Below are positions 40,994 to 49,565 of a stretch of DNA of 64,000 bases, one piece after another. The first letter of the stretch is position 1. Each line of letters opens with the position of its first letter. The stretch comes from Metaruminococcus_A sp003150405. Its GTDB lineage: Bacteria; Bacillota; Clostridia; Oscillospirales; Ruminococcaceae. The notes below the pieces were generated by a model that worked only from the letters and a program-made list of their open reading frames with translations, did no database searches and was not told where the DNA came from. The position numbers were made by a program, and so were the translations under genes. Where the stretch lies: contig CABUBB010000001.1 in the NCBI GenBank assembly GCA_902489745.1, positions 186,001-250,000 of the forward strand, read 5' to 3'.

Positions 40994-41008
40994 TGCGCAA
41001 TCTCCTTT

Positions 41009-42151
41009 TTAACCGTCAATCTCTTTGTAATTCCCTAAAAATTTAAAAGCGTCATACTCGCTTTCTAAATGGCTAATCAGCGCAAGCACTTCCGGATTTC
41101 GCAGGTTGCCTACCAAGTCGATGTAAAAAATAACATCAAAGTTTTTGTTTCCAATCGGCTTAGATTCAATTTTGGTCATATCCACTCCAGCCGCCGCAAA
41201 AACGGTGAGCAGCCGGTATAAGCTGTTTGGCTGGTTGGGAATTGCCACCGCAATCGACACCATGTCGGCGTCCTTGTGGAGCTGCATCTGCTTGGAAATA
41301 CACATGAAACGGGTGTAATTCTCCTCGGTGTTCTGAATGCCCCGTTCCAAAATCTCCAGACCGTACCGTTCCGCCGCCAGCACCGAACTAATTGCCGCCG
41401 CCGGCTCGCTGGAATCCCGCACAAACCTTGCCGCCATTGCTGTGTTCGGGTATTCGCAGGGCTGCTTGTCCGGGTGGCGCTCAAACCAGCCGGAGCACTG
41501 CCGCAGCGCCTGCTCATGGGAGTAAACCTTTTTTACCCGCTCCAGCCGAGTGCCCGACTTTGCAGCAAGACAATGCTCTACCTTGACCTTAATGCCGTGG
41601 TTGATGAAAAAGTCGTACTTTTTCATCAGGCTGTAAACCGGAGCGACCGAGCCTGCGTTGGAATTGTCCACCGGCAGCAGCCCGCAGGCCACATCGCCGC
41701 GCTGTACGGCCTCAAAAACATCCTCAAACTCCCGGTAAAAGGTTACATCGCCGTCCGGGAACAGGGTGGAGGCTGCAATGTGGGAATAAGCGCCCTCGGT
41801 GCCTTGGCAGGCAATTTTCGGACAGCTGGAGCCAGCCGCTTCCGGCTGTGCCAGCACCTCCTGAATCTGCTTCACAACCGGACCCAGCTCTGCAATCTGC
41901 CGCTTCTGCTGGATTTTGGAAAGCTCCATCAGGGTGGTAAACAGCACTTTCGAACAGTTTACAAGCTCTTTCGGGCTTTTTTCCGCCACCCGTTCAATGA
42001 TTTGGTTTTCCCGTTCCGGATGAAAGATGGGCAGGTGCTGTTCTTTTTTATATTGGGCTACGTCCCGTACAATCTGCATCCGCTGTTCAAACAACATAAG
42101 CAGTTCTGTATCAATCCGGTCAATCTGCTCCCGCAGTGAGGACAGGTTCAT
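41009..42151 (-). CDS. pheA: Bifunctional chorismate mutase / prephenate dehydratase
   Basis: Makes phenylpyruvate from chorismate for Phe synthesis. The 380-residue chain has an AroQ chorismate mutase at about 1-85 (LREQIDRIDTELLMLFEQRMQIVRDVAQYK), a prephenate dehydratase at about 110-290 (IACQGTEGAYSHIAA, GLLPVDNSNAGSV, NYTRFMCIS), and an ACT domain at the C-terminus (VSIAVAIPNQPNSLYRLLTVFAAAGVDMTKIESKP) for Phe feedback. The TRF and ESRP-like motifs are present, as ESKP. ATG 42151 is preceded by GGGGAAG; longer frames run into secA. The gene starts 19 nt after secA. Confidence 0.93.
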   Translation of the reverse strand: MNLSSLREQIDRIDTELLMLFEQRMQIVRDVAQYKKEQHLPIFHPERENQIIERVAEKSPKELVNCSKVLFTTLMELSKIQQKRQIAELGPVVKQIQEVLAQPEAAGSSCPKIACQGTEGAYSHIAASTLFPDGDVTFYREFEDVFEAVQRGDVACGLLPVDNSNAGSVAPVYSLMKKYDFFINHGIKVKVEHCLAAKSGTRLERVKKVYSHEQALRQCSGWFERHPDKQPCEYPNTAMAARFVRDSSEPAAAISSVLAAERYGLEILERGIQNTEENYTRFMCISKQMQLHKDADMVSIAVAIPNQPNSLYRLLTVFAAAGVDMTKIESKPIGNKNFDVIFYIDLVGNLRNPEVLALISHLESEYDAFKFLGNYKEIDG

Positions 42152-42170
42152 AATCTGTGCTTCCCCCGAA

Positions 42171-44915
42171 CTAATCGTTTTCGTGCATGCCGCAGCATTT
42201 TTTGTATTTTTTACCGCTCCCGCAGGGACATGGGTCGTTGCGGCCAATTTTCTGCTTGCGCACCGGCTGCTTTTTCACCACTTTTTCACCGCCGAGCGAG
42301 GTTGTGGTCGGTTTTGCCACCTGCTCGCGCTTCGGCTCCTCGCTGGACTTGAGCTGAATGGTCAGCAGCAGCCGCACCGTATCCGCCCGGATGGACGCTA
42401 CCATCTCGTCAAACATGTCGAAGCCCTCCAGGCGGTACTCAACCACCGGGTCGCGCTGGCCGTATGCACGCAGCGAAATGCCGCGGCGCAGTTCATCCAT
42501 CGCGTCGATGTGGTCAATCCACTTGGTGTCAACCATCTTGAGCAGGATAACCCGCTCCAGTTCGCGGAGCATCTGCGGCCCAAGCAGCTTTTCACGGCCT
42601 TCATAAAGCTCCATCGCCTTGTCAATGAGCTGCTTTGAAATGTCGGCCTTCTCCATGTCGGCCAGCTCGTTTACGGTGTAGTTAAGGTCGTCCGGCCCGG
42701 TCAAATAGCCCATGTAATGGTCGCGTAAGCCCACCATGTTCCAGTCGTCGTGAATTTCAGAATCCGGCAGATACTGGGCGACGGTCTCTTCAATGGTCTC
42801 TTTGATCATGCTCAGAATGCTCTCATGAATGTCCTCCCCATCCAGCACCTTGGCGCGCTGCCCATAAATGATTTCGCGCTGGCGGTTCATAACATCGTCG
42901 TACTGCAAAACGTTTTTGCGGATAGAGAAGTTGCGGCCCTCCACCTTGCGCTGGGCGCTTTCAATCGAGTTGGAGAGCATTTTGTTCTCAATCGGCTGGT
43001 CCTCGTCAATTTTCAGCGCTTCCATCAGGTTCTGGATGCGTTCGCCGCCGAACAGGCGCATCAGGTCATCCTGTGCGGAGAGGAAGAAACGGCTTTCACC
43101 GGGGTCGCCCTGGCGACCGGAACGCCCGCGGAGCTGGTTGTCAATCCGGCGGGATTCATGCCGCTCAGTGCCGAGAATGAACAGGCCGCCCGCCTCCTTG
43201 ACCGCTTCAGCCTCGGGCTTAATTTCATCCTTGTATTTTTGGTTGAGGTCCTGGTACACCTTGCGCGCATGCAGAATTTCTTCATCGTCGGTTTCGGCAA
43301 AGCTGGTCGCCTGGGTAATCTGCTCCTCGGTGTAACCTTGGCGGCGCATGTCGTGCTTGGCGAGGTACTCCGGGTTGCCACCCAGAGCAATATCGGTGCC
43401 GCGGCCAGCCATGTTTGTGGCAATGGTCACCGCGCCCTTTTTACCGGCCTGTGCAATGATTTCCGCCTCTTTTTCGTGGTACTTCGCGTTGAGTACCTCG
43501 TGCTTGATGCCGCGGCGCTTGAGCATGCTGCTCAAATGCTCGGACTTGTCAATCGAAATGGTGCCTACCAGCACCGGCTGCCCTTTTTCGTGGCACTCGG
43601 CAATCTGGTCGATAACCGCGTTGAATTTTGCATTTTCGGTCTTATAAATAACGTCCGGCCGGTCAATCCGGACCACCGGCTTGTTGGTCGGAATTTCAAT
43701 GACGTCGAGCTTGTAAATCTCCTGAAACTCCGCTTCTTCGGTCATGGCGGTACCGGTCATGCCGGAGAGCTTGTCATACAGCCGGAAAAAGTTCTGGAAG
43801 GTAATGGTCGCCAGCGTCTTGGATTCACGCATGACGTTGACGCCTTCTTTGGCTTCAATGGCCTGATGCAGCCCTTCGTTGTAGCGGCGGCCCATCATCA
43901 GGCGGCCAGTGAACTCGTCTACAATAATCACTTCGCCGTCCTTGACTACGTAATCCACGTCGCGGTGCATAATGCCATACGCCTTAATCGCCTGATTGAT
44001 GTGGTGCAGCACCGTCATGTTGTCGGCGTCCATCAGGTTTTCCACATGGAAAAACTCCTCCGCCTTCGCCACGCCGCGCGGAGTCAGGGTCGCCGTCTTG
44101 GCCTTTTCGTCCACAATGTAGTCCGCATCAATGTTTTCGTCAATCTCTTCCTTGTCGTTGAGCTCTGCCACCTTGTAAACCTTCAGACGTTTGGCAAAGC
44201 CATCCGCCACGGTGTACAGCTCGGTGGATTTATCCCCTTGGCCGGAAATGATGAGCGGCGTCCGCGCTTCATCAATGAGGATGGAGTCCACCTCGTCGAC
44301 AATGGCGAAGTTGAAGCCGCGCTGCACCTTGTTTTCCTTGTAAATGACCATGTTGTCGCGCAGGTAGTCAAATCCGAGCTCGTTGTTAGTGCCGTAGGTG
44401 ATGTCGCAGTTATACGCCGCACGGCGCTTGTCGTTGTCCATATCGTGGACAATCAGTCCAACGGTCAGACCCAGGTAGTTGTAAACCTTGCCCATCCACT
44501 CCGAGTCACGGGTGGCAAGGTAGTCGTTGACCGTTACAATGTGCACGCCCTTGCCGCTCAGCGCGTTCAGGTAGGCAGGGAGTGTTGCCACCAGCGTCTT
44601 GCCTTCACCGGTTTTCATTTCGGATATACGCCCTTGGTGCAGTACAATACCGCCGATGATTTGAACCGGGAAGTGCTTCATCCCCAGCACACGCCATGCC
44701 GCTTCGCGGCAGGTTGCAAACGCCTCCGGCAGCAGGGTGTCCAGAGAAATGCCGTCCTCATACCGCTTCCGCAGAATGTTGGTCTGGGATTTGAGCTCCG
44801 CTTCGCTCATGTTGGAATAAAGCTCCTCCAAATCCAGCACTTGCTGCATAATCGGCTTAATACGCTTAAGCTCACGGGAGGAATATGTGCCTATAATTTT
44901 ATCAAGAATGCCCAT
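42171..44915 (-). CDS. secA: Preprotein translocase ATPase SecA
   Basis: The 914-residue ATPase motor that drives secreted proteins through SecYEG. Walker A is MKTGEGKT near residue 103, the DEAD-like motif is DEVDSILIDEART near 210, and the second nucleotide domain carries NMAGRGTDIALGG and RGRSGRQGDPG. The C-terminus is a zinc-binding SEC-C motif (CPCGSGKKYKKCC). GAGGTG precedes the ATG. It heads a minus-strand cluster with pheA and cell-wall genes. Confidence 0.98.
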   Translation of the reverse strand: MGILDKIIGTYSSRELKRIKPIMQQVLDLEELYSNMSEAELKSQTNILRKRYEDGISLDTLLPEAFATCREAAWRVLGMKHFPVQIIGGIVLHQGRISEMKTGEGKTLVATLPAYLNALSGKGVHIVTVNDYLATRDSEWMGKVYNYLGLTVGLIVHDMDNDKRRAAYNCDITYGTNNELGFDYLRDNMVIYKENKVQRGFNFAIVDEVDSILIDEARTPLIISGQGDKSTELYTVADGFAKRLKVYKVAELNDKEEIDENIDADYIVDEKAKTATLTPRGVAKAEEFFHVENLMDADNMTVLHHINQAIKAYGIMHRDVDYVVKDGEVIIVDEFTGRLMMGRRYNEGLHQAIEAKEGVNVMRESKTLATITFQNFFRLYDKLSGMTGTAMTEEAEFQEIYKLDVIEIPTNKPVVRIDRPDVIYKTENAKFNAVIDQIAECHEKGQPVLVGTISIDKSEHLSSMLKRRGIKHEVLNAKYHEKEAEIIAQAGKKGAVTIATNMAGRGTDIALGGNPEYLAKHDMRRQGYTEEQITQATSFAETDDEEILHARKVYQDLNQKYKDEIKPEAEAVKEAGGLFILGTERHESRRIDNQLRGRSGRQGDPGESRFFLSAQDDLMRLFGGERIQNLMEALKIDEDQPIENKMLSNSIESAQRKVEGRNFSIRKNVLQYDDVMNRQREIIYGQRAKVLDGEDIHESILSMIKETIEETVAQYLPDSEIHDDWNMVGLRDHYMGYLTGPDDLNYTVNELADMEKADISKQLIDKAMELYEGREKLLGPQMLRELERVILLKMVDTKWIDHIDAMDELRRGISLRAYGQRDPVVEYRLEGFDMFDEMVASIRADTVRLLLTIQLKSSEEPKREQVAKPTTTSLGGEKVVKKQPVRKQKIGRNDPCPCGSGKKYKKCCGMHEND

Positions 44916-45108
44916 TCGTTCACCTCATATTTTAATATGAACTAGTCTACGATATATCTCTCACTATTTTAATTCTTTAGTGGCCAAAAGTCAAACGGTT
45001 CCCCCGGCGAGGATGTAATATATTTGTAAATAAAACCGCCCCTGTCGCACCGGTTCGGTATGGATTGTCTTTTATTTCACAATATTTTCAGGAATCCCAC
45101 CAAAACCC

Positions 45109-45137
45109 TTGCCTTTTCACGCTTTTTCGATTATAAT
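45109..45137 (+). promoter_or_regulatory. SigA-type promoter of the NifU-like/GGGtGRT unit
   Basis: TTGCCT (45109-45114), a 17-nt spacer and TATAAT (45132-45137), 44 nt before the ATG. The upstream 190 bases after secA have no gene. Confidence 0.75.
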
Positions 45138-45181
45138 AATTCCGGTATGTTGTAAGCAAGAAAACCGAAAGGAGAATTACT

Positions 45182-45874
45182 ATGAACTATTCTCATGAAG
45201 TTGAGAAAATGTGCGTTCTCACCAAAGGCCCGCATCATGGCCCCGCACCAATTCCGGAAGAGGGCAAGTGGGTAAAAGCGTATGAGATAAAGGACATTTC
45301 CGGCTTGTCCCACGGCGTGGGCTGGTGCGCGCCGCAGCAGGGCGCATGCAAACTCACCCTGAACGTCAAAGACGGTATTATTGAAGAGGCTATGGTCGAA
45401 ACCCTTGGCTGCTCCGGTATGACCCATTCTGCAGCAATGGCTTCTGAAATCCTGCCGGGCAAAACCTTGCTTGAAGCTTTGAACACCGACCTCGTCTGTG
45501 ACGCTATCAACGTCGCCATGCGCGAGATTTTCAAGCAGCTCGCTTATGGCCGTTCCCAGACTGCGTTCTCCGAAGGCGGCCTGCCCATCGGCGCCGGTCT
45601 TGAAGACCTCGGCAAGGGCCTGCGTTCTCAGGTTGGCACTATGTTCAGCACCAAGGCAAAAGGTGTCCGTTACTTGGAACTGGCAGAAGGCTATGTCCTG
45701 AATATGGCTGTGGATGAAAACGGCGAAGCCATTGGCTACAAATTCGTCCGCCTCGGCAAAATGCTCGAGGATATTCGCCACGGCGTTGATCCCACAACCG
45801 CTTATGAGAAGAATATCGGTACATACGGCCGCTACGATGAAGCCGCCAAATATGTCGATCCTCGTGAAGAATAA
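45182..45874 (+). CDS. NifU/IscU-like Fe-S scaffold-type protein paired with GGGtGRT
   Basis: A 230-residue protein. The middle part aligns by eye with the IscU/NifU N-terminal scaffold: APQQGACKLTLNVKDGIIEEAM, TLGCSGMTHSAAMASEILPGKTLLEAL. Cys56 and Cys77 fall where IscU has two cluster Cys, and Cys49 and Cys106 are extra. The Asp that follows the first scaffold Cys is missing, and there is no third HCS-type Cys in the C-terminal third. It may therefore not be a canonical scaffold. AAAGGAG precedes the ATG. It is 18 nt from the GGGtGRT gene and surely cotranscribed. Function unknown. Confidence 0.75.
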   Translation: MNYSHEVEKMCVLTKGPHHGPAPIPEEGKWVKAYEIKDISGLSHGVGWCAPQQGACKLTLNVKDGIIEEAMVETLGCSGMTHSAAMASEILPGKTLLEALNTDLVCDAINVAMREIFKQLAYGRSQTAFSEGGLPIGAGLEDLGKGLRSQVGTMFSTKAKGVRYLELAEGYVLNMAVDENGEAIGYKFVRLGKMLEDIRHGVDPTTAYEKNIGTYGRYDEAAKYVDPREE

Positions 45875-45892
45875 TTTGAGGAGGTAGCAAGA

Positions 45893-46891
45893 ATGGCACA
45901 GTTTGAAGGAAAAGAAAGAAGAATGCCAAAAATCGAGAAATGCCTTGCCGAATACGGCTTTGCAACCCTCGAGGACGCACGTGACCTGTGCTTGTCCAAA
46001 GGCATCAATGTAGATGAAATTGTAAAAGGCGTTCAGCCCATCGCGTTTGAAAACGCTGTTTGGGCTTACACCCTCGGCACTGCTGTTGCACTGAAAAAGG
46101 GCATTAAAAAAGCGGCCGACGCGGCAGAGGCTATTGGTATCGGCCTTCAGGCCTTCTGTGTTCCGGGCTCCGTTGCAGAGCAGCGTGATGTTGGACAGGG
46201 GCACGGCAACCTCGGTGCAATGCTTCTCCGTGAGGAGACCGACTGCTTCTGCTTCCTCGCAGGCCATGAGTCCTTTGCAGCCGCGGAAGGCGCAATCGGC
46301 ATTGCCCGCACCGCGAACAAAGCGCGTTCCAAACCGCTCCGTGTTATCCTCAACGGCCTCGGTAAAGATGCTGCTTATATCATTTCCAGAATCAACGGTT
46401 TCACCTATGTAGAAACCGATTATGACTTCTACACCGGCGAGCTCAAAGTCGTTCGTGAGGTTTCTTTCTCCAGCGGCGAGAAATCCAAAGTCCGCTGCTA
46501 CGGCGCAAATGATGTGCTCGAAGGCGTTGCAGTCATGAAGCTCGAAAAGGTTGATGTTTCTATCACCGGTAACTCCACCAACCCGGTTCGTTTCCAGCAC
46601 CTGGTCGCTGGTACCTATAAGAAATGGGCAATGGAAAACGGCGTGAAATACTTCTCGGTTGCTTCCGGCGGCGGCACTGGCCGTACCCTTCATCCGGACA
46701 ATATGGGCGCAGGCCCGGCTTCCTACGGTCTGACCGACTCGATGGGCCGTATGCACGGTGACGCTCAGTTTGCTGGTTCTTCTTCTGTTCCGGCTCACGT
46801 GGAAATGATGGGCCTCATCGGCATGGGCAACAACCCGATGGTCGGCGCTACCGTCGCTTGTGCAGTTGCAGTTGAAGAAGCGAATAAATAA
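45893..46891 (+). CDS. GGGtGRT protein
   Basis: A 332-residue protein containing the motif that names its family, GGGTGRT, at residues 259-265 (SVASGGGTGRTLHPDN). Other conserved-looking stretches are GQGHGNLGAMLL near 101, CFCFLAGHESFAAAEGAIGIART near 118, and GMGNNPMVGATVACAVA near 310. Seven Cys include C118/C120. No signal peptide or membrane segment, so cytoplasmic. The family has no known activity. AGGAGG precedes the ATG, and a strong terminator follows, so the two-gene unit is self-contained. Alanine- and glycine-rich loops suggest a nucleotide- or cofactor-binding fold, which is speculation. Confidence 0.85.
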   Translation: MAQFEGKERRMPKIEKCLAEYGFATLEDARDLCLSKGINVDEIVKGVQPIAFENAVWAYTLGTAVALKKGIKKAADAAEAIGIGLQAFCVPGSVAEQRDVGQGHGNLGAMLLREETDCFCFLAGHESFAAAEGAIGIARTANKARSKPLRVILNGLGKDAAYIISRINGFTYVETDYDFYTGELKVVREVSFSSGEKSKVRCYGANDVLEGVAVMKLEKVDVSITGNSTNPVRFQHLVAGTYKKWAMENGVKYFSVASGGGTGRTLHPDNMGAGPASYGLTDSMGRMHGDAQFAGSSSVPAHVEMMGLIGMGNNPMVGATVACAVAVEEANK

Positions 46892-46904
46892 CCGTATTTT
46901 AGTA

Positions 46905-46935
46905 AAAAACACCTGTGAATTTCACAGGTGTTTTT
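46905..46935 (+). terminator. Rho-independent terminator after the GGGtGRT gene
   Basis: Stem aaaacacctgtga / tcacaggtgtttt with a 3-nt loop and TTTTTTT. Confidence 0.92.
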
Positions 46936-47365
46936 TTGTCGCCCGAAAAGAGAGGATCGGCAGTCCTTATTTTGCCGGATTGCATCTCCCAATCGTTTGT
47001 TTTCTTTGGCTTCTGGCAACACATTGCCAGAACAGTCGGTATCTTCAAAGAAAAGGGATATGAACATGATAAGCACAGATCGGTTCTGGTGAAAATCCTT
47101 TCAAACCCATTGCACATCAAATCTTTCGTTTGGAAACAAGTGACTGTTTTGACCAGCAGGGCCGAAGCATTAAATCCCACTTATTTATAAAAAATACATA
47201 TCGGATGTTCAAAATTCTCCCGATGAGCCGACAATCTTAAGCACATAGATAAAGCATGCTTCATTTTTCATGAGGCACACTTGTCTTTGTCGGCCTTTCC
47301 GCTGGATTTGCACTGTAAAAAGATGTTCCGCTTTCATCACATATACCTTGCTTTGAAAAAAGAAA
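46936..47365. other. Gene-free stretch
   Basis: No convincing gene: short overlapping frames on both strands lack ribosome sites and resemble no family. It lies downstream of both the GGGtGRT unit and the tRNA-Thr transcript. Confidence 0.5.
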
Positions 47366-47682
47366 GAGTCTGGAATGCGAATTGCGCCCAGGCTCCATTT
47401 GAGTTTACACTATACAAATGTTTGTTTAAACGCGTGCTTGAAACAAAACACACCCCATAATATGAGGTGCGCGGTTTGTCTGCGATAACTTGCCGCTGGG
47501 TTTACGCTGCAAAAAATACCTCGTCTCAAACGCGAGTGAACAGGTAAAAAACTGAATCCAGAACGTAATTCGCGCCCAGACTCAATCTGGGTTTACACTG
47601 CAAAAAATACTTCACCTCAAACGTGAGTGAACAGCTAAAATAAAAACTGAGCCCAGAACGCGAATCGCGTCCAGACTCAGCC
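47300..47682 (-). repeat. Three diverged tandem copies of a terminator-like repeat downstream of tRNA-Thr
   Basis: Two clear copies of about 95 nt (47586-47682 and 47495-47585) share tttacRctgcaaaaaatac, cgYgagtgaacag and a hairpin whose arms end in the minus-strand T run. A third, more diverged copy lies at about 47300-47410. The hairpins are at 47647-47680, 47552-47585 and 47366-47394. On the minus strand each is followed by a T tract, so they read as successive terminators. An additional stem (cgcacctcat / atggggtgtg) sits at about 47448-47475. Confidence 0.65.
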
Positions 47683-47758
47683 TGGAGCTACTGGCCGGAC
47701 TTGAACCGGCGACCTGCTGATTACGAATCAGCTGCTCTACCGACTGAGCCACAGTAGC
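47683..47758 (-). tRNA. tRNA-Thr (anticodon CGU)
   Basis: Read on the minus strand, all arms fold: acceptor GCTACTG / CAGTAGC, D stem GCTC/GAGC, anticodon stem GCTGA/TCAGC with loop TTCGTAA (anticodon CGT, reading ACG), T stem GCCGG/CCGGC with loop TTCAAGT. Discriminator T is followed by an encoded CCA (47685-47683). Total 76 nt. Confidence 0.95.
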
Positions 47759-48097
47759 ATATCCCAATATATTGCCGCCTTTTTACGGCCTCTCTGTCGT
47801 CAATCAGATGGATTACCTGTTGCTTTGGTATTTGAAGTCGCGGTAAATTCCAACCAACCATTTTTAAAACAGCGTTTTATACGCCGTGAAGCCGGTTAAT
47901 CCCTCAATCCAACAAAAAAGCAGTACCTCTGCGGCAAACCGGAATTCATGGGCAAAATGTACGATGCCCATAAACCCAATATGTAATATATTACTAAAAA
48001 TAAGCCGACATGTCAAGGGGCTGCTTCCCGTTTTTCGGTGGATTTTCTCCCACCGCCGCAAAAATCGGATTTTCCCGTTACAGGCAGCTTCCGCTGT
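47759..48097. other. Gene-free stretch between tRNA-Thr and ogt
   Basis: Holds the upstream region of the tRNA (no clear consensus promoter seen) and the downstream end of ogt, with two possible minus-strand terminator stems (ccgct/agcgg near 48090-48107, and cggtgg/ccaccg near 48040-48060). Short frames here are not credible genes. Confidence 0.5.
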
Positions 48098-48631
48098 TTA
48101 TAAAGCGGTTCCTTTCTTGGGGATAAAAAAGGCGTTTGTATCCGCCTTTTCCAACGTCAGCAGCTTGATTTTTCGGTCGATACCGCCTGCATATCCGGTC
48201 AGACTGCCATTTGTCCCAACCACCCGGTGGCAGGGGACAATAATTGAAATCTCGTTGTGGCCAACTGCTCCGCCGACTGCTTGGGCCGACATGTGCGGCA
48301 GCCCTTTTTGGGCGGCAAGTTGTTTTGCAATTTCTCCATAGGTTGTGGTTTGCCCGTAAGGAATGGAGCAGAGGATGTTCCATACATCTTTTTGAAAATC
48401 CGTTCCAATCAAATGGAGCGGTATCGAAAAGTTCGGCTTTTCTCCGGAAAAGTATTGGTTCAGCCAGCGTTTTACCGTTTCAAATAGAGAAATTTCACGT
48501 TCCTCATGCTGCTTGTCCAGACAGCGTGCAAAATATTTCTGCCCCTCAAACCACAAGCCGGTCAGGCCCATCTCGTCTGCCGCCAAAAGAATGCCGCCCA
48601 TCGGCGATTGATAAAAACTGGTATACTGCAT
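48098..48631 (-). CDS. ogt: Methylated-DNA--protein-cysteine methyltransferase
   Basis: Suicide repair protein that moves methyl groups from O6-methylguanine to its own Cys. In the 177-residue product the acceptor Cys134 lies in IVPCHRVVG, and the helix-turn-helix TTTYGEIAKQLA with Arg-finger region precedes it. ATG 48631 is preceded by GGAGG; an upstream in-frame start would extend into the gap after the glycosylase. It is 84 nt downstream of an AlkA-like gene on the same strand, giving a small alkylation-repair unit. Confidence 0.93.
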   Translation of the reverse strand: MQYTSFYQSPMGGILLAADEMGLTGLWFEGQKYFARCLDKQHEEREISLFETVKRWLNQYFSGEKPNFSIPLHLIGTDFQKDVWNILCSIPYGQTTTYGEIAKQLAAQKGLPHMSAQAVGGAVGHNEISIIVPCHRVVGTNGSLTGYAGGIDRKIKLLTLEKADTNAFFIPKKGTAL

Positions 48632-48715
48632 CTTATACCTCCATCCAAAAATCGCATTGGTTCCGCCGGTGCCGTTTGTGTAACAGCGTGTTCTTTCTAA
48701 ATGGCTGCCCATCGG

Positions 48716-49402
48716 TTACGGTTTCGGGCTGCCGATGCCCGCTTGATCCCGTTTGCCTTTTGCGGGCTTTGCTTTGGGCGCGTAATCTTTCATACCCGGA
48801 ATCGCCCCGCCCGCCACTGCCCAGAGGTACAGGCTGGCGACACTGCAATAAGGACTGAAACGCCTGCGGTATTTCTCAAACAGCTTACGGTCAATTTTTC
48901 GGTGATGGTAAATCATCCGCAACCCCCGTTGGATTGCCAAATCGTCAAAGCTGAATACATCAGGGCGCTGCAAGCAAAACAGCAGGATCATTTCTGCCGT
49001 CCATACACCAATCCCTTTCAGGGAATCCAGCGCCTGAATCGCCTCTGCGTCCGGCATGTGGGCAACCCTCTGCAAATCAAACTCGCCGTCGCGTACCTTG
49101 CATGCAAAATCCCGGATGTATTCGGCTTTGCGGAAGGTCATACCAAAGGCTTGCAGTTCTTCCAAACTTGCAGCTGCAATTCGTTCCGCCGTTACCTCGC
49201 CAAACCCGTCCCGCATCCGGTTCCAAAGGGTGGCCTGCGCCTTGGTGGAAATCTGCTGGCCAATAATATGGTGCACCACGGACGAAAACAGGTCGGTATC
49301 CGTCTCCCGATCAATGTGCCCGATGGTATCAATAACCGCCCCCAAAGTTTTATCCCTGCTTTTTAGGTATGCCGTCTCAGCGTCCCCATATACAAAATAC
49401 AA
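48716..49402 (-). CDS. DNA-3-methyladenine glycosylase 2 family protein (AlkA-like)
   Basis: Removes alkylated bases from DNA. The 228-residue protein is an HhH-GPD domain without the N-terminal TBP-like domain of E. coli AlkA: SVVHHIIGQQISTKAQATLW, the helix-hairpin-helix LKGIGVWTAEMILLF (about 128-142), and the catalytic Asp in FSFDDLAIQRG (153 or 154). The C-terminus is a basic tail. AGGAGGCG precedes the ATG. Pairing with ogt suggests alkylation resistance. Confidence 0.9.
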   Translation of the reverse strand: MYFVYGDAETAYLKSRDKTLGAVIDTIGHIDRETDTDLFSSVVHHIIGQQISTKAQATLWNRMRDGFGEVTAERIAAASLEELQAFGMTFRKAEYIRDFACKVRDGEFDLQRVAHMPDAEAIQALDSLKGIGVWTAEMILLFCLQRPDVFSFDDLAIQRGLRMIYHHRKIDRKLFEKYRRRFSPYCSVASLYLWAVAGGAIPGMKDYAPKAKPAKGKRDQAGIGSPKP

Positions 49403-49565
49403 ACCGTCGCCTCCTGCTGCTTTTATAGGATGATTGTATCACAATTGTCCGGGAAATGCCATCCTATTCAAGAATATGGCTGTCCCAAAAGGGGAGCGGC
49501 AGCGGATGCTCCAAAACGCAGCAGCGCCGTGTTGGGTACAACTGCCAATATGGCCGGTTCCATTG

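Noticed and set aside
42750..44945. A 731-codon frame on the plus strand antisense to secA
   Set aside because: secA is unmistakable on the minus strand; the antisense product resembles nothing and has no start signals.
45074..45081. TTTCACAA resembling half of a Rex operator upstream of the NifU-like gene
   Set aside because: The other half-site is not present, so the palindrome required for Rex binding is missing.
46915..47190. Short frames on both strands after the GGGtGRT terminator
   Set aside because: They begin inside or beside the terminator hairpin, lack ribosome sites and show no protein-like composition.
47300..47682. CRISPR array
   Set aside because: Only three long, diverged units without uniform spacers or nearby cas genes; they fold as terminators instead.
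47864..48061. A 65-codon minus-strand frame between ogt and tRNA-Thr
   Set aside because: TTG start without a ribosome site, and no resemblance to a known protein.
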